Origin: an uncultured bacterium
GTDB lineage: Bacteria > Cyanobacteriota > Vampirovibrionia > Gastranaerophilales > Gastranaerophilaceae
NCBI GenBank assembly: GCA_949297715.1
Contig: CASFTJ010000014.1
Span: forward strand, 1-33,912
Direction of reading: 5' to 3'
DNA: 33,912 nt
Under the pieces are notes generated by a model, which was given only the letters and a program-made list of their open reading frames with translations, was not told where the DNA came from and did not search any database. Within the stretch, counting starts at the first letter, position 1, and each line of letters opens with the position of its first letter. Shown here one piece after another: positions 1-6,720 of the stretch. The position numbers and the translations under genes were made by a program.

Positions 1-276
1 TATTATTCGCTCTACTACATAGGTAGACTTCTTGTGCATTGCCTCATTTTCATCCGGCTTTACATTTCGTAATATCGGCATCAGGATTATTACCAATACG
101 CCTATTACTGCTATCGCTATTAATAGCTCGCCCAAACTAAATGCAGAATTAAAGGATAATAGTTTTTTTAAACTATTTCCCAAATTACCAGCCAATTGAC
201 CTGGCCAAAATCTACTCAGGAGCTTATTATACGGGTGCCCCCCCCCCCCTAAACCCTTGTCCTGTCTGTGTTTCAT
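1..276 (-). CDS. Type IV prepilin-like protein, N-terminal 92 codons (runs off left edge)
   Basis: This reading frame is open from an ATG at 276 to the window edge, so the gene is partial. The start follows a purine-rich ribosome-binding region (AAAAGGAGC, then AGAGG close to the ATG). Residues 10-13 are four glycines encoded by a 12-G tract. Residues 46-65 form a prepilin class III segment, AFSLGELLIAIAVIGV: mature Phe+1 is residue 46, Glu+5 is residue 50, and a hydrophobic helix follows. The predicted leader is about 45 residues, much longer than the usual 6-15, and residue -1 is Ala instead of the usual Gly. Such proteins are cleaved by a PilD-type peptidase and act in pili, secretion or DNA uptake. 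Only the N-terminus is visible, so major pilin, minor pilin and pseudopilin cannot be told apart. The G tract makes the gene a candidate for phase variation; with 12 G it is in frame (ON). Confidence 0.8.
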   Translation of the reverse strand, partial: MKHRQDKGLGGGGHPYNKLLSRFWPGQLAGNLGNSLKKLLSFNSAFSLGELLIAIAVIGVLVIILMPILRNVKPDENEAMHKKSTYVVERII

Positions 277-290
277 ACCTCTTTGCTCCT
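218..290 (-). promoter_or_regulatory. Inverted repeat pairing the pilin ribosome-binding site with GCTCCT beyond the G tract
   Basis: In the transcript, AGGAGC (complement of 285-290) lies upstream of the ATG and its exact complement GCTCCT (complement of 218-223) lies about 60 nt downstream, after the G tract. Pairing would hide the Shine-Dalgarno region and place the start codon and G tract in the loop. The stem is only 6 bp, but the same arrangement recurs at 13912-13983. Function is inferred. Confidence 0.4.
238..249 (-). repeat. 12-base G homopolymer in prepilin leader
   Basis: Twelve consecutive C on the plus strand read as twelve G in the prepilin mRNA, codons 10-13 after the ATG at 276. 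Tracts of this length are prone to slipped-strand mispairing. The downstream pilin frame is open only when the tract length is a multiple of three. An equal-length tract occurs in the same place in the second prepilin gene (13931-13942). Confidence 0.85.
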
Positions 291-412
291 TTTGCTCGTG
301 TGTATTTTTTTACATCATATTTTATTATAACCTATTTCATTTTAGTGCGCAAGGGGTAAATTTTATTTTCATTATAACTGTCTTTATATAAATTATAGAA
401 TTTATGCATTCC

Positions 413-441
413 TTGCTTATTTATAGTTTATATGATATATT
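413..441 (+). promoter_or_regulatory. Candidate nadK promoter, near-leaderless
   Basis: TTGCTT (413-418), a 17-bp spacer and TATATT (436-441) precede the nadK ATG at 451. The expected transcription start falls within about 3 nt of the ATG. No Shine-Dalgarno sequence precedes the ATG, so the mRNA may be leaderless or nearly so. Confidence 0.45.
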
Positions 442-450
442 TTACTCGTT

Positions 451-1254
451 ATGAAAACTAAAAACTTTGCAATTTGCTACAATAACAGCATTCAAAACTC
501 CGTTGACGTAAAAACTTCTCTTGCGGAAATTCTTGCCAAAAAGAACGTAAACTTTGAAACTTTGGATATTGATGATTTAAAATCAGGCTGCGATTTTGCA
601 TTTGTAATAGGTGGAGACGGCACAATTCTTAAAACCGCACGCTTTTTTGCGAAATCTCAAACTCCTGTATTCGGAATTAATCTCGGAAGGCTCGGTTTTC
701 TATCACAAGCCTCACAAGAAAAGCTTTCTGAAGCCGTCGATGAAATTCTTGACGGGAAATATTATATCGACGAAAGAATTATGCTGCAAAGCGGTGAAAA
801 TCTTGCGCTTAATGATTTTGTAGTTAAGGGAAATTCTCACGGACGAACATCAAGACTTACACTTAAAATTAACGGAAAAGCAGTTTGTGATTATCTTGCT
901 GACGGACTGATAATTTCAACCCCAACAGGCTCAACAGCTTATGGCCTATCCGCCGGCGGGCCGGTTCTTGCACCAAACTTGGAAGCGTTTGCTATCGTCC
1001 CGATTTGTCCGCATACTCTGACAGCAAGACCTCTAGTAATTCCGGATACCGAAATTATTACAGTATCAATGAGCGAATGCGAAAATGGATTTGTCGTATC
1101 TACTGACGGTCAAAATTTCTACGAATGCAAATCTAATATTGATATTAAAAAATCCGAATTCAAAGCTAAACTTGCCCTGCTTGAAAATTCTGATTTTTAC
1201 TCGCTTCTGCGCAACAAGCTTAGCTGGGGAACATCACCTGCTAATATTAAATAA
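451..1254 (+). CDS. nadK: NAD kinase
   Basis: ATP/polyphosphate-dependent NAD kinase, the cytoplasmic enzyme that phosphorylates NAD at the 2' position to make NADP. Visible family marks are the GGDGT loop at residues 54-58 with the catalytic Asp, an NDF variant of the NE/D motif at 121-123, the TPTGSTAY segment at 157-164 and the C-terminal part beginning ICPHTLTARPL near 185. At 267 residues it is at the short end of the normal bacterial range. It stands alone: a prepilin gene diverges upstream and flagellar genes follow after 154 bp with no clear terminator between. The ATG has no ribosome-binding site but has a promoter-like element ending 9 nt away, which suggests leaderless or near-leaderless translation. 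Confidence 0.95.
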   Translation: MKTKNFAICYNNSIQNSVDVKTSLAEILAKKNVNFETLDIDDLKSGCDFAFVIGGDGTILKTARFFAKSQTPVFGINLGRLGFLSQASQEKLSEAVDEILDGKYYIDERIMLQSGENLALNDFVVKGNSHGRTSRLTLKINGKAVCDYLADGLIISTPTGSTAYGLSAGGPVLAPNLEAFAIVPICPHTLTARPLVIPDTEIITVSMSECENGFVVSTDGQNFYECKSNIDIKKSEFKAKLALLENSDFYSLLRNKLSWGTSPANIK

Positions 1255-1408
1255 AGTCTTTATATTAAAAGTATTTTGTTGACTTCTGTTCAACTATCAT
1301 TATTTACATGGAAAAACCCATCCAAACAGATGATTTTTTTTTATAAAATTACGTCAAACTGTAAGTATGGCCGTATATTTATAAAAAAGTTGTTCAGAGG
1401 TAGAAGTT

Positions 1409-2107
1409 ATGAAAATTAATGGCGGAATTCGGTATTTTGAAAGAGGTATAGACCTTTCTATAAGGGCTATGCAAGTTCAGACTGAATTGATGTCAATTGC
1501 AAATGAAAATATAATCGGGTTTGATAAAATCGGCTATCAACGACAAGAAGCCGTAGTTTCATCGTTTTCGGAATTTATAGGTGTAAACGGGATTTCCAAA
1601 ACAACAGATACAAAAATCGGCCGTATTGCAATGTCTGACAATCCTCTTGACTTTGCAATAGCAACCGAAGGATACTTTCAAACAGAAGGTGATGACGGGA
1701 TAAAACTTACCAGAGACGGCAGATTTAAGCTTGATAAATACGGTAATCTTCTTACACTTGACGACAGACGAGTACTTTCGAATGCAGGTATGCCAATTGT
1801 CCTGCCAACCATTCCGGAAAAAGTTGAAGATGTAAAAGTTGATGAAAGCGGGCTTGTTAAAGTTTTAGACAAAAATACGGGAGAACTCCTGCTTGCAGGG
1901 CACATCGGTGTTGTCGATGCTAACGGAATGATTGTTATGGAACCGCAAATTAAACAAGGTTACAACGAATATTCAAACGTAGCACTTCAAAATGAATTTA
2001 TGACAATGATGCCGATTATCAGAAACTTTGATGCAAACAGGCAGTTATTTATGATCCAAAACCAAAATCTGCAAAAAGTAATTTCACAACTTGGAAGCGC
2101 ATCTTAA
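1409..2107 (+). CDS. Flagellar hook-basal body protein, FlgF/FlhO-like rod protein
   Basis: Member of the FlgE/F/G axial family, exported by the flagellar type III apparatus and assembled in the rod across the periplasm. The N-terminus (about residues 15-45) is the amphipathic D0 helix with IANENIIGFDKIGYQR, the counterpart of the usual ANNLANVNTTGFKR signature. NPLDFAIATEGYFQ (about 78-91) and LTRDGRFKLDKYGNLLT (about 99-115) are typical of the family. The C-terminal helix ends at residue 232. It is the first of four rod genes on one strand and is read from an ATG after AGAGG. FlgF and FlgG cannot be separated with certainty by eye; the second gene fits FlgG better, so this one is probably FlgF-like. 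A GGCCGTATA element at 1367-1375 recalls the GCCGATAA box of flagellar sigma-28 promoters but has no good -35 partner. Confidence 0.85.
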   Translation: MKINGGIRYFERGIDLSIRAMQVQTELMSIANENIIGFDKIGYQRQEAVVSSFSEFIGVNGISKTTDTKIGRIAMSDNPLDFAIATEGYFQTEGDDGIKLTRDGRFKLDKYGNLLTLDDRRVLSNAGMPIVLPTIPEKVEDVKVDESGLVKVLDKNTGELLLAGHIGVVDANGMIVMEPQIKQGYNEYSNVALQNEFMTMMPIIRNFDANRQLFMIQNQNLQKVISQLGSAS

Positions 2108-2126
2108 AGGATAAAGGAATAAAATT

Positions 2127-2840
2127 ATGCACAATTTACAAGCAATAATCAGAAAAGGTGTAAATAACGTTACAAACCAATGGGACAGGCTGGGTTACGT
2201 AGCTAACGCTCTTGCCAACTATAATACCCATGGCTATAAGACCGTAAGATTTGAACAAATGCTGAATGAAGACGGCTATTTGACCGGTGCAATAAGAACA
2301 GACCACAGTAACGGATCTTTTCGAGTAACCAGCAATCCTTATGATGTTGCAATAACAGGCCCCGGATTTATTCCTGTTATATCACCGAGCGGAGAAGTTC
2401 AATACACCCGTGACGGCTCTTTTAAACAAGGAAAAGACGGGTATCTTGTCACAAACGACGACTGGCTTGTCGGCGAAGGTATAAAAATTCCGACAAATTG
2501 CTACAAATTTTTGATTAAACCGAACGGAGATGTTTACGTTTACGATGCAATTGATTCTCCGGGACGTAAAGCCGGCAACATCCCGCTTGTACAATTTGAC
2601 AACCCGGAAGGACTTGAACAGGGCGGACTTAACAAGCTTGTTGCAACTGCGGATTCAGGTGAAGCAAAACTCGTTAAAGACCACGAATATTTTGCACAAA
2701 ATAATCTTGAAAATTCAAATGTAGATATTTTTGACAATGTCGGCACAATGCTTAGACTTAATGCCTCAATGCTTGCTAGTACAAGATTGATGAAAGTTGT
2801 TGACGATATGTATAACAAGTCAATAAATATCAGAGAATAA
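2127..2840 (+). CDS. flgG: Flagellar distal rod protein FlgG-like
   Basis: Second FlgE/F/G family rod protein, 237 residues, 19 bp after the previous gene and probably co-transcribed; the ribosome-binding site is AAAGGAT/AAGGAA just before the ATG. The N-terminal helix has VANALANYNTHGYKT (about 26-40). The central segment has SNPYDVAITGPGFIPV and YTRDGSFKQGKDGYLVTND, which match the family core. The C-terminus, starting LENSNVDIFDNVG near 192 and ending in a long helix, is the part that packs in the rod lumen and is the most FlgG-like feature. The protein is slightly shorter than enterobacterial FlgG (about 260). Its role is distal rod assembly beyond FlgB/FlgC/FlgF. Confidence 0.85.
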   Translation: MHNLQAIIRKGVNNVTNQWDRLGYVANALANYNTHGYKTVRFEQMLNEDGYLTGAIRTDHSNGSFRVTSNPYDVAITGPGFIPVISPSGEVQYTRDGSFKQGKDGYLVTNDDWLVGEGIKIPTNCYKFLIKPNGDVYVYDAIDSPGRKAGNIPLVQFDNPEGLEQGGLNKLVATADSGEAKLVKDHEYFAQNNLENSNVDIFDNVGTMLRLNASMLASTRLMKVVDDMYNKSINIRE

Positions 2841-2891
2841 TAAGATTTATCTGCGGTAAAAATACACCGCAAAAGAAAAGAAAGGATAAAA

Positions 2892-3239
2892 ATGTTTACA
2901 TCATTAGATCACATGGGACGGGTAGGATTAATGCTTGACTTGATTACGCAAAGACAAGTCGCATTGGGTTCAAACCTTGCAAACATGGATACTCCGGGTT
3001 ATGTAAGACGCGACATTGACTTTTCGGAATATCTCGGCACAATGAACAGTCCGCTTGAAACCAAACTTTCAGAAAAACTGGGTGCATCTGCCGTCATTTC
3101 GGAAAGAACTTACGAAGAAATCCGTCCCGATAAAGAATTGATGGAACTTCAAAACAATGCCATCCTATACACAATGGCAACAAGACGAATGTCTAATATT
3201 ATTACCGAAATGAAAACGGTAATTAACGTAGGTAAATAA
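2892..3239 (+). CDS. flgB: Flagellar proximal rod protein FlgB
   Basis: 115-residue proximal rod subunit, somewhat shorter than typical FlgB (about 130-138). The signature SNLANMDTPGYVRRDIDF (about residues 28-45) corresponds to the flagellar basal-body rod motif, and the C-terminal helix has the NNAILYTMATRRMSNII pattern. A ribosome-binding site AAAGGAT precedes the ATG. It follows flgG after 51 bp and precedes flgC by 50 bp, so the four rod genes form one unit. The order rod-distal then flgB-flgC is unusual compared with the common flgB-flgC-fliE order, and fliE is not adjacent here. Confidence 0.93.
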   Translation: MFTSLDHMGRVGLMLDLITQRQVALGSNLANMDTPGYVRRDIDFSEYLGTMNSPLETKLSEKLGASAVISERTYEEIRPDKELMELQNNAILYTMATRRMSNIITEMKTVINVGK

Positions 3240-3289
3240 TTTTAAACAGTCCTGAATTAACAGGGCAAAAAAGAACAGGAGCGTAAATT

Positions 3290-3733
3290 ATGAGTTTATT
3301 AGGATCAATGGACATAGGCGAAAGAGCCCTCCGTACGCACGGATTAAGGCTTGACGTTCACTCTCGCAACATGGCCAACGTTGATACACCAAATTATATA
3401 AGACGTATTCCTGTGTTAAACGCAACAGAAGAAATTTCATTTCACGGACTATTAAACGAAATGAAAGAAGATGTTTTTGGAATCGGAACCCTGCCATTAC
3501 TTCAAGGCGGAGTAGTTTTCAACGGCTGTGTGGAAGATCCGACATTAGGAGAAAAAATTTACAAACCCGGCCACCCTGATGCCGATGAAAACGGTTATAT
3601 AAGAGCTTCAAACGTAAACCCGATGGTTGAAATGGCAGATGCAATTCTTGCCCAGCGTGCTTATGAAGCAAACCTTGCACTTGTGAATATTACAAAAACA
3701 ATGGCACAAAGAGCTACAGAAATCGGAAGATAA
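3290..3733 (+). CDS. flgC: Flagellar proximal rod protein FlgC
   Basis: 147-residue proximal rod subunit. The N-terminal helix carries HSRNMANVDTPNYIRR (about 24-39), the basal-body rod signature, and the C-terminus carries NPMVEMADAILAQRAYEANL (about 110-129), the classic FlgC ending. The ribosome-binding site is ACAGGAGCG before the ATG. It is the last gene of the rod operon; an AT-rich hairpin follows at 3753-3770. The middle of the protein (about 50-75) is variable, as usual for FlgC. Confidence 0.94.
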   Translation: MSLLGSMDIGERALRTHGLRLDVHSRNMANVDTPNYIRRIPVLNATEEISFHGLLNEMKEDVFGIGTLPLLQGGVVFNGCVEDPTLGEKIYKPGHPDADENGYIRASNVNPMVEMADAILAQRAYEANLALVNITKTMAQRATEIGR

Positions 3734-3752
3734 AAATTGAAATAATTTTAAT

Positions 3753-3772
3753 AAAATATGCTGATATTTTTT
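3753..3772 (+). terminator. Weak AT-rich hairpin after flgC
   Basis: AAAATAT (3753-3759), a GCTG loop and ATATTTT (3764-3770) followed by TT form a 7-bp all-AT stem with a T run. It is a weak candidate for the end of the flagellar rod operon. Confidence 0.3.
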
Positions 3773-3805
3773 ATATTTGTGATACTATAATCGCATAGGT
3801 GATTT

Positions 3806-4795
3806 ATGGTAAAAATATCAATAATAATTCCGATTTATAATGTAGAAAAATACCTGCCGGAATGTTTGGACAGTATTATTTCACAAACCTTTAGCGATAT
3901 TGAAATAATCTGTATTAATGATGGCTCTACTGATGACTCATTAAAGATTTTACAAGATTATAAAAAGAAAGATAATCGAATAATAATTATTGATAAACAA
4001 AATGAGGGCTCCGGTATTGCTCGCAATATCGGACTTAAAAAAGCTTTAGGCGAATATATTTGTTTTATAGATTCTGATGACTGGCTTGAAAATAGTACAT
4101 CGCTTGAAAAAATGTACAATGCGGCAGAAAAAGATTGCTTGGATATCCTAATTTTTGGGGGATATTCATGCTATGAAAAATACGGCAAATTAATCAAATG
4201 GAAAGGGAAATATCGACTTAAATCTTTAAATAAAAAATATTTTAAAAATATTTTCGGTGCAAAAAATATAAAAAAAGACATTTTTAAATTTCCGACAACA
4301 GCCTGGACGAAACTATACAGTAGAGAATTTCTAATAAAAAATGAAATTAAATTTCAGCCAATAAAAGTTGGACAAGATCAGTTGTTTTTTTTCCATTCTA
4401 TGATTTTGGCGAAAAGAATAAAGGTTTTAAATGAATACTTGTACTGTTACAGAAAAGAACGTAAAGGCAGTATTACAGCAGTAAAGCATAAAAAAGATTC
4501 TTCTCCCATATACGTCACAAGAGCAGTGGAAGAACTTTTGAAAAAGCTTGACAGAACAGATGAATATTTAGAATTAGCGATAGACAGATACTTTAGCAAA
4601 GCGACGTCATGGCTTGGAAAGTTTGATAAAGACTTAAAACCTGAATATTACAACTTATATATGGAGTTATTGACACACATTAGAAAAAGTTGCAATGGTT
4701 GGTGGAAATACTTTAACCCGAAGGAATCCGACGGATACAGGTGTTTAAAAATAAAACAATTTATAGCAAGATTAAAATACAGACTTTTAAAATAA
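3806..4795 (+). CDS. Glycosyltransferase family 2 (GT-A fold)
   Basis: Predicted inverting GT2 glycosyltransferase transferring a sugar from a nucleotide-sugar donor to a surface polysaccharide or protein glycan. The N-terminus has the nucleotide-binding start ISIIIPIYNVEKYLPECLDS, followed by CINDGSTDDS (about 36-45). The DXD-type metal motif is in FIDSDDW (about 92-98). The C-terminal third is basic and carries no membrane helix, so the enzyme is cytoplasmic or peripheral. Length 329 is typical for WcaA/EpsJ-like members. It has its own TATAAT (3786-3791) and an AGGTGA ribosome-binding site. The sugar and acceptor cannot be read from sequence; flagellin or capsule glycosylation are guesses from position after the rod genes. 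Confidence 0.88.
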   Translation: MVKISIIIPIYNVEKYLPECLDSIISQTFSDIEIICINDGSTDDSLKILQDYKKKDNRIIIIDKQNEGSGIARNIGLKKALGEYICFIDSDDWLENSTSLEKMYNAAEKDCLDILIFGGYSCYEKYGKLIKWKGKYRLKSLNKKYFKNIFGAKNIKKDIFKFPTTAWTKLYSREFLIKNEIKFQPIKVGQDQLFFFHSMILAKRIKVLNEYLYCYRKERKGSITAVKHKKDSSPIYVTRAVEELLKKLDRTDEYLELAIDRYFSKATSWLGKFDKDLKPEYYNLYMELLTHIRKSCNGWWKYFNPKESDGYRCLKIKQFIARLKYRLLK

Positions 4796-4845
4796 AATGT
4801 TTGTGATAACATAGGAGATGTGGCAGCATGTTATGTTTTGGGAAG

Positions 4846-5334
4846 CAACTGAGTGTTGTTTTTCGAGAGGGTACTAAGCGAAGCGGGTACTTCCGCCACT
4901 GGCAGTTCTTAAAGGAACAGTGAAAATTTTATATTTTTTCGTTATGTCGTAGTGGCACTCTGCCGAGAAAAACAACTGAGGGTTGTTTTTCGAGAGGGTA
5001 CTAAGCAAAGCGGGTACTTCCGCCACTGACAGTTCATAAGGGTACAGTGAAAATTTTATATTTATCGTTATGTCGTAGTGGCACTCTGCCGAGAAAAACA
5101 ACTAAGTGTTGTTTTTCGAGAGGGTACTAAGCGAAGCGGGTACTTCCGCCACTGGCAGTTCTTAAAGGAACAGTGAAAATTTTATATTTATCGTTATGTC
5201 GTAGTGGCACTCTGCCGAGAAAAACAACTAAGTGTTGTTTTTCGAGAGGGTACTAAGCGAAGCGAGTACTTCCGCCACTGACAATTCACAAGGGTACAGT
5301 GAAAATTTTATATTTATCGTTATGTCGTAGTGGC
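4846..5334 (+). repeat. Four tandem 126-bp units ending in the tRNA-Leu 5' part
   Basis: Four near-identical units start at 4846 (127 bp), 4973, 5099 and 5225. Each holds, in order: the second half of a hairpin, GAGAGGGTACTAAGCGAAGC, TTCCGCCACTG, an AT-rich promoter-like stretch (GTGAAAATTTTATATT), and GTCGTAGTGGC, which is the first 11 nt of tRNA-Leu. In units 1-3 the sequence then leaves the tRNA for ACTCTGCCGAG and a 10-bp hairpin (GAAAAACAAC/GTTGTTTTTC at 4967-4991, 5093-5117, 5219-5243). In unit 4 it continues into the real tRNA at 5324. Units 1 and 3 share CTTAAAGGAAC where 2 and 4 have ATAAGGGTAC or CACAAGGGTAC, so a two-unit block was probably duplicated. No protein-coding role is likely; this accounts for the whole gap between the glycosyltransferase and the tRNA. 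Confidence 0.9.
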
Positions 5335-5404
5335 GGAATGGTATACGCGCACGTTTGAGGGGCGTGTGGAGAGATCCGTGCGGGTTCAAGTCCCGCCTAC
5401 GACA
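5324..5404 (+). tRNA. tRNA-Leu (anticodon GAG)
   Basis: An 81-nt class II tRNA. The acceptor stem is GTCGTAG paired with CTACGAC, with discriminator A at 5404. The anticodon loop TTGAGGG gives GAG (Leu, CUU/CUC). There is a long variable arm and a T arm GCGGGTTCAAGTCCCGC. CCA is not encoded. It follows the 126-bp repeat array, whose last unit supplies its promoter region. Confidence 0.95.
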
Positions 5405-5405
5405 A
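5388..5405 (+). repeat. Direct repeat, left copy (tRNA-Leu 3' end)
   Basis: AAGTCCCGCCTACGACAA, 18 bp, forms the T arm/acceptor 3' end of tRNA-Leu and recurs exactly at 5700-5717. This is the arrangement produced by site-specific integration into a tRNA 3' end. Confidence 0.7.
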
Positions 5406-5699
5406 ATAAAAAAGTCATAACTTTTGTTATGGCCTTTTTTAATATGTTTGAATGGTGAGGGCTTTAATCTGTTTTAGCGGGTTCAGCGGGAGCGAGCTGA
5501 GGCTGGAGTGTTTTTGTTTGGAGTGAAGAAATCACGAAAACAAAACACGGAATTGCCGTTAAATGCGAGCGACAAAGACAGCGGATTTGCAGACGGACGG
5601 AGTGAACGAAGAAAAACGAGTCCGGTGAGCGAACAGATTGAGCCGACTGTAGCAAAGCTACTTAGGCGAAACTCTGAGAGCGTGAAGCAAATCCAAGAT
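5406..5699. other. Short non-coding segment between duplicated tRNA 3' ends
   Basis: About 0.3 kb bounded by the 18-bp direct repeat. After the tRNA terminator the base composition is clearly more GC-rich than the flanks (about 5462-5700), with repeated GAGCGAGC, GGAGTGAACGAAG-like strings and small inverted repeats (for example GTAGC AAA GCTAC at 5649-5661). I see no convincing ribosome-binding site or protein. It could be a relic of an excised integrative element, a duplicated tRNA remnant, or a structured RNA. Confidence 0.5.
5409..5441 (+). terminator. Terminator after tRNA-Leu
   Basis: CATAAC, loop TTTT, GTTATG, followed by GGCCTTTTTT, four nt after the tRNA end. The stem can be extended by A/T pairs on both sides. 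A good rho-independent terminator for the tRNA. Confidence 0.75.
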
Positions 5700-5717
5700 A
5701 AGTCCCGCCTACGACAA
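5700..5717 (+). repeat. Direct repeat, right copy (tRNA-Leu 3' end duplicate)
   Basis: Exact second copy of the 18-bp tRNA-Leu 3' end, not preceded by the rest of a tRNA. The flanking DNA returns to AT-rich sequence immediately after it, and from there to 5852 I see only an upstream region for the next gene. Confidence 0.7.
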
Positions 5718-5852
5718 TTATATTAGTAGTGCAAACCGGAGTTTTTTGTCGGATTTTGGATTTATGTATGAGTAAAGTTTGAAAACAAATTAAAACAAGT
5801 TGATTTGATTTAAAAAAGAATGTTTTTTAATCATTATTTATAGGAGTTATTT

Positions 5853-6656
5853 TTGAATATAAATTATGAAAAATCTGTTAAAATTTTGGGTGTTAAAATA
5901 AAGTATAACACCAAAAAAGGTTATTATAAACGTAAATATATTTTAAAATTATTCGTATTTGTTTTTTCTATTTTATCTAAAATATTGAGCTACAAATACA
6001 ATGAAATTGTCTCATTGGGATATAATTACGAAACACAGTTTAGAATTGATGATTTAAAAGCTGCTTTGCATTTAAAAAATAATAATTATTTGTTTTCTTG
6101 GGTATATGTTAATGACAGAAGCATAATGTTATCTTTATTATCTGATTTAGATATAGTGAGAACGCCAGATTTCACGGTTCTTCGTTTTGGTATGTATAAA
6201 GATAAAAATACGCAGTTGGCATTTCATCCCCGATTTGAAAATGAGCAATTTGATGAGAATGGCAATGTAAAAGAAGATATTTTTAAGGAATGTTCGCAGG
6301 AATTAATTTCTCGCATAAATCATTTAGCTGATAAAACCGAAGAATTATTTAAAAGTGATAATAAAACAATGTTTGTTATAAAAGTAAAAAAGACAAATAC
6401 CGAATATGATAAAAATTATATTGAAAATATTTATAAGATATTAAGTGCAAAATATGTAACTCAGAAATTTAAATTACTTGCATTTATTCAAAATTGTGAT
6501 TTTAATGCACAAGAACAAAAGTTTTTAAGAGAGTTAGAGAATTCTAAACTCAAAATAATAAATATTAAATCTTTTGCTCACGATGCATCAACAGACACAG
6601 ACGGTGATACATACGGATGGTTAACTAATTTGTATAAAGAATTAGTATGTTATTAA
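5853..6656 (+). CDS. DUF1796-like (papain-like fold) protein lacking the expected cysteine
   Basis: 267 residues, TTG start 8 nt after TAGGAG. Residues 51-62 read EIVSLGYNYETQ and the next part ends in YLFSWVYVNDR. As I remember the family, DUF1796 (putative papain-like cysteine peptidases found beside surface-glycan genes) has SLGxNC followed by a Y/P-F-S/D-W segment. Here Tyr59 stands where the Cys is expected, so peptidase activity is doubtful. The rest has the family-like layout: an FxFDENGN segment near 130, an amphipathic helix, then a FVIKVKK strand. The first 35 residues are basic with a hydrophobic stretch (LFVFVFSILSKIL), which may be a membrane contact. A glycosyltransferase and a tRNA locus lie upstream, and a hairpin follows. 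Family assignment is moderate; function unknown. Confidence 0.6.
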   Translation: MNINYEKSVKILGVKIKYNTKKGYYKRKYILKLFVFVFSILSKILSYKYNEIVSLGYNYETQFRIDDLKAALHLKNNNYLFSWVYVNDRSIMLSLLSDLDIVRTPDFTVLRFGMYKDKNTQLAFHPRFENEQFDENGNVKEDIFKECSQELISRINHLADKTEELFKSDNKTMFVIKVKKTNTEYDKNYIENIYKILSAKYVTQKFKLLAFIQNCDFNAQEQKFLRELENSKLKIINIKSFAHDASTDTDGDTYGWLTNLYKELVCY

Positions 6657-6660
6657 AGTA

Positions 6661-6682
6661 TATGATAATTTTCCTTATCATA
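6661..6682. terminator. Hairpin between converging genes
   Basis: TATGATAA, loop TTTTCC, TTATCATA: a perfect 8-bp stem directly after the DUF1796-like gene and before the 3' end of surE, which converges on it. T-rich sequence follows on the plus side. Possible two-way terminator. Confidence 0.45.
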
Positions 6683-6720
6683 CCTTATATTTATATTATT
6701 TTTTAATTCTGATTACAATT

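Noticed and set aside
1367-1375. Flagellar sigma-28 promoter upstream of the rod genes
   Set aside because: GGCCGTATA resembles the GCCGATAA -10 box, but no TAAA-type -35 lies at the required distance.
2540-2872. Long minus-strand ORF opposite flgG
   Set aside because: It is an antisense frame of a well-supported rod gene, with Ser/Leu-rich composition typical of shadow frames.
4874-5101. A 75-codon minus-strand ORF in the repeat array
   Set aside because: It simply reads through two copies of the repeat, has an internally repeated protein sequence and no ribosome-binding site.
4846-5334. CRISPR array
   Set aside because: The units are 126 bp, directly abutting and near-identical throughout; there are no short repeats separated by unique spacers, and no cas gene is in the window.
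5464-5726. ORFs on both strands of the 0.3-kb segment next to tRNA-Leu
   Set aside because: Two overlapping frames of about 65-70 codons with low-complexity composition and no ribosome-binding site; the plus-strand one runs into the tRNA 3' duplicate.
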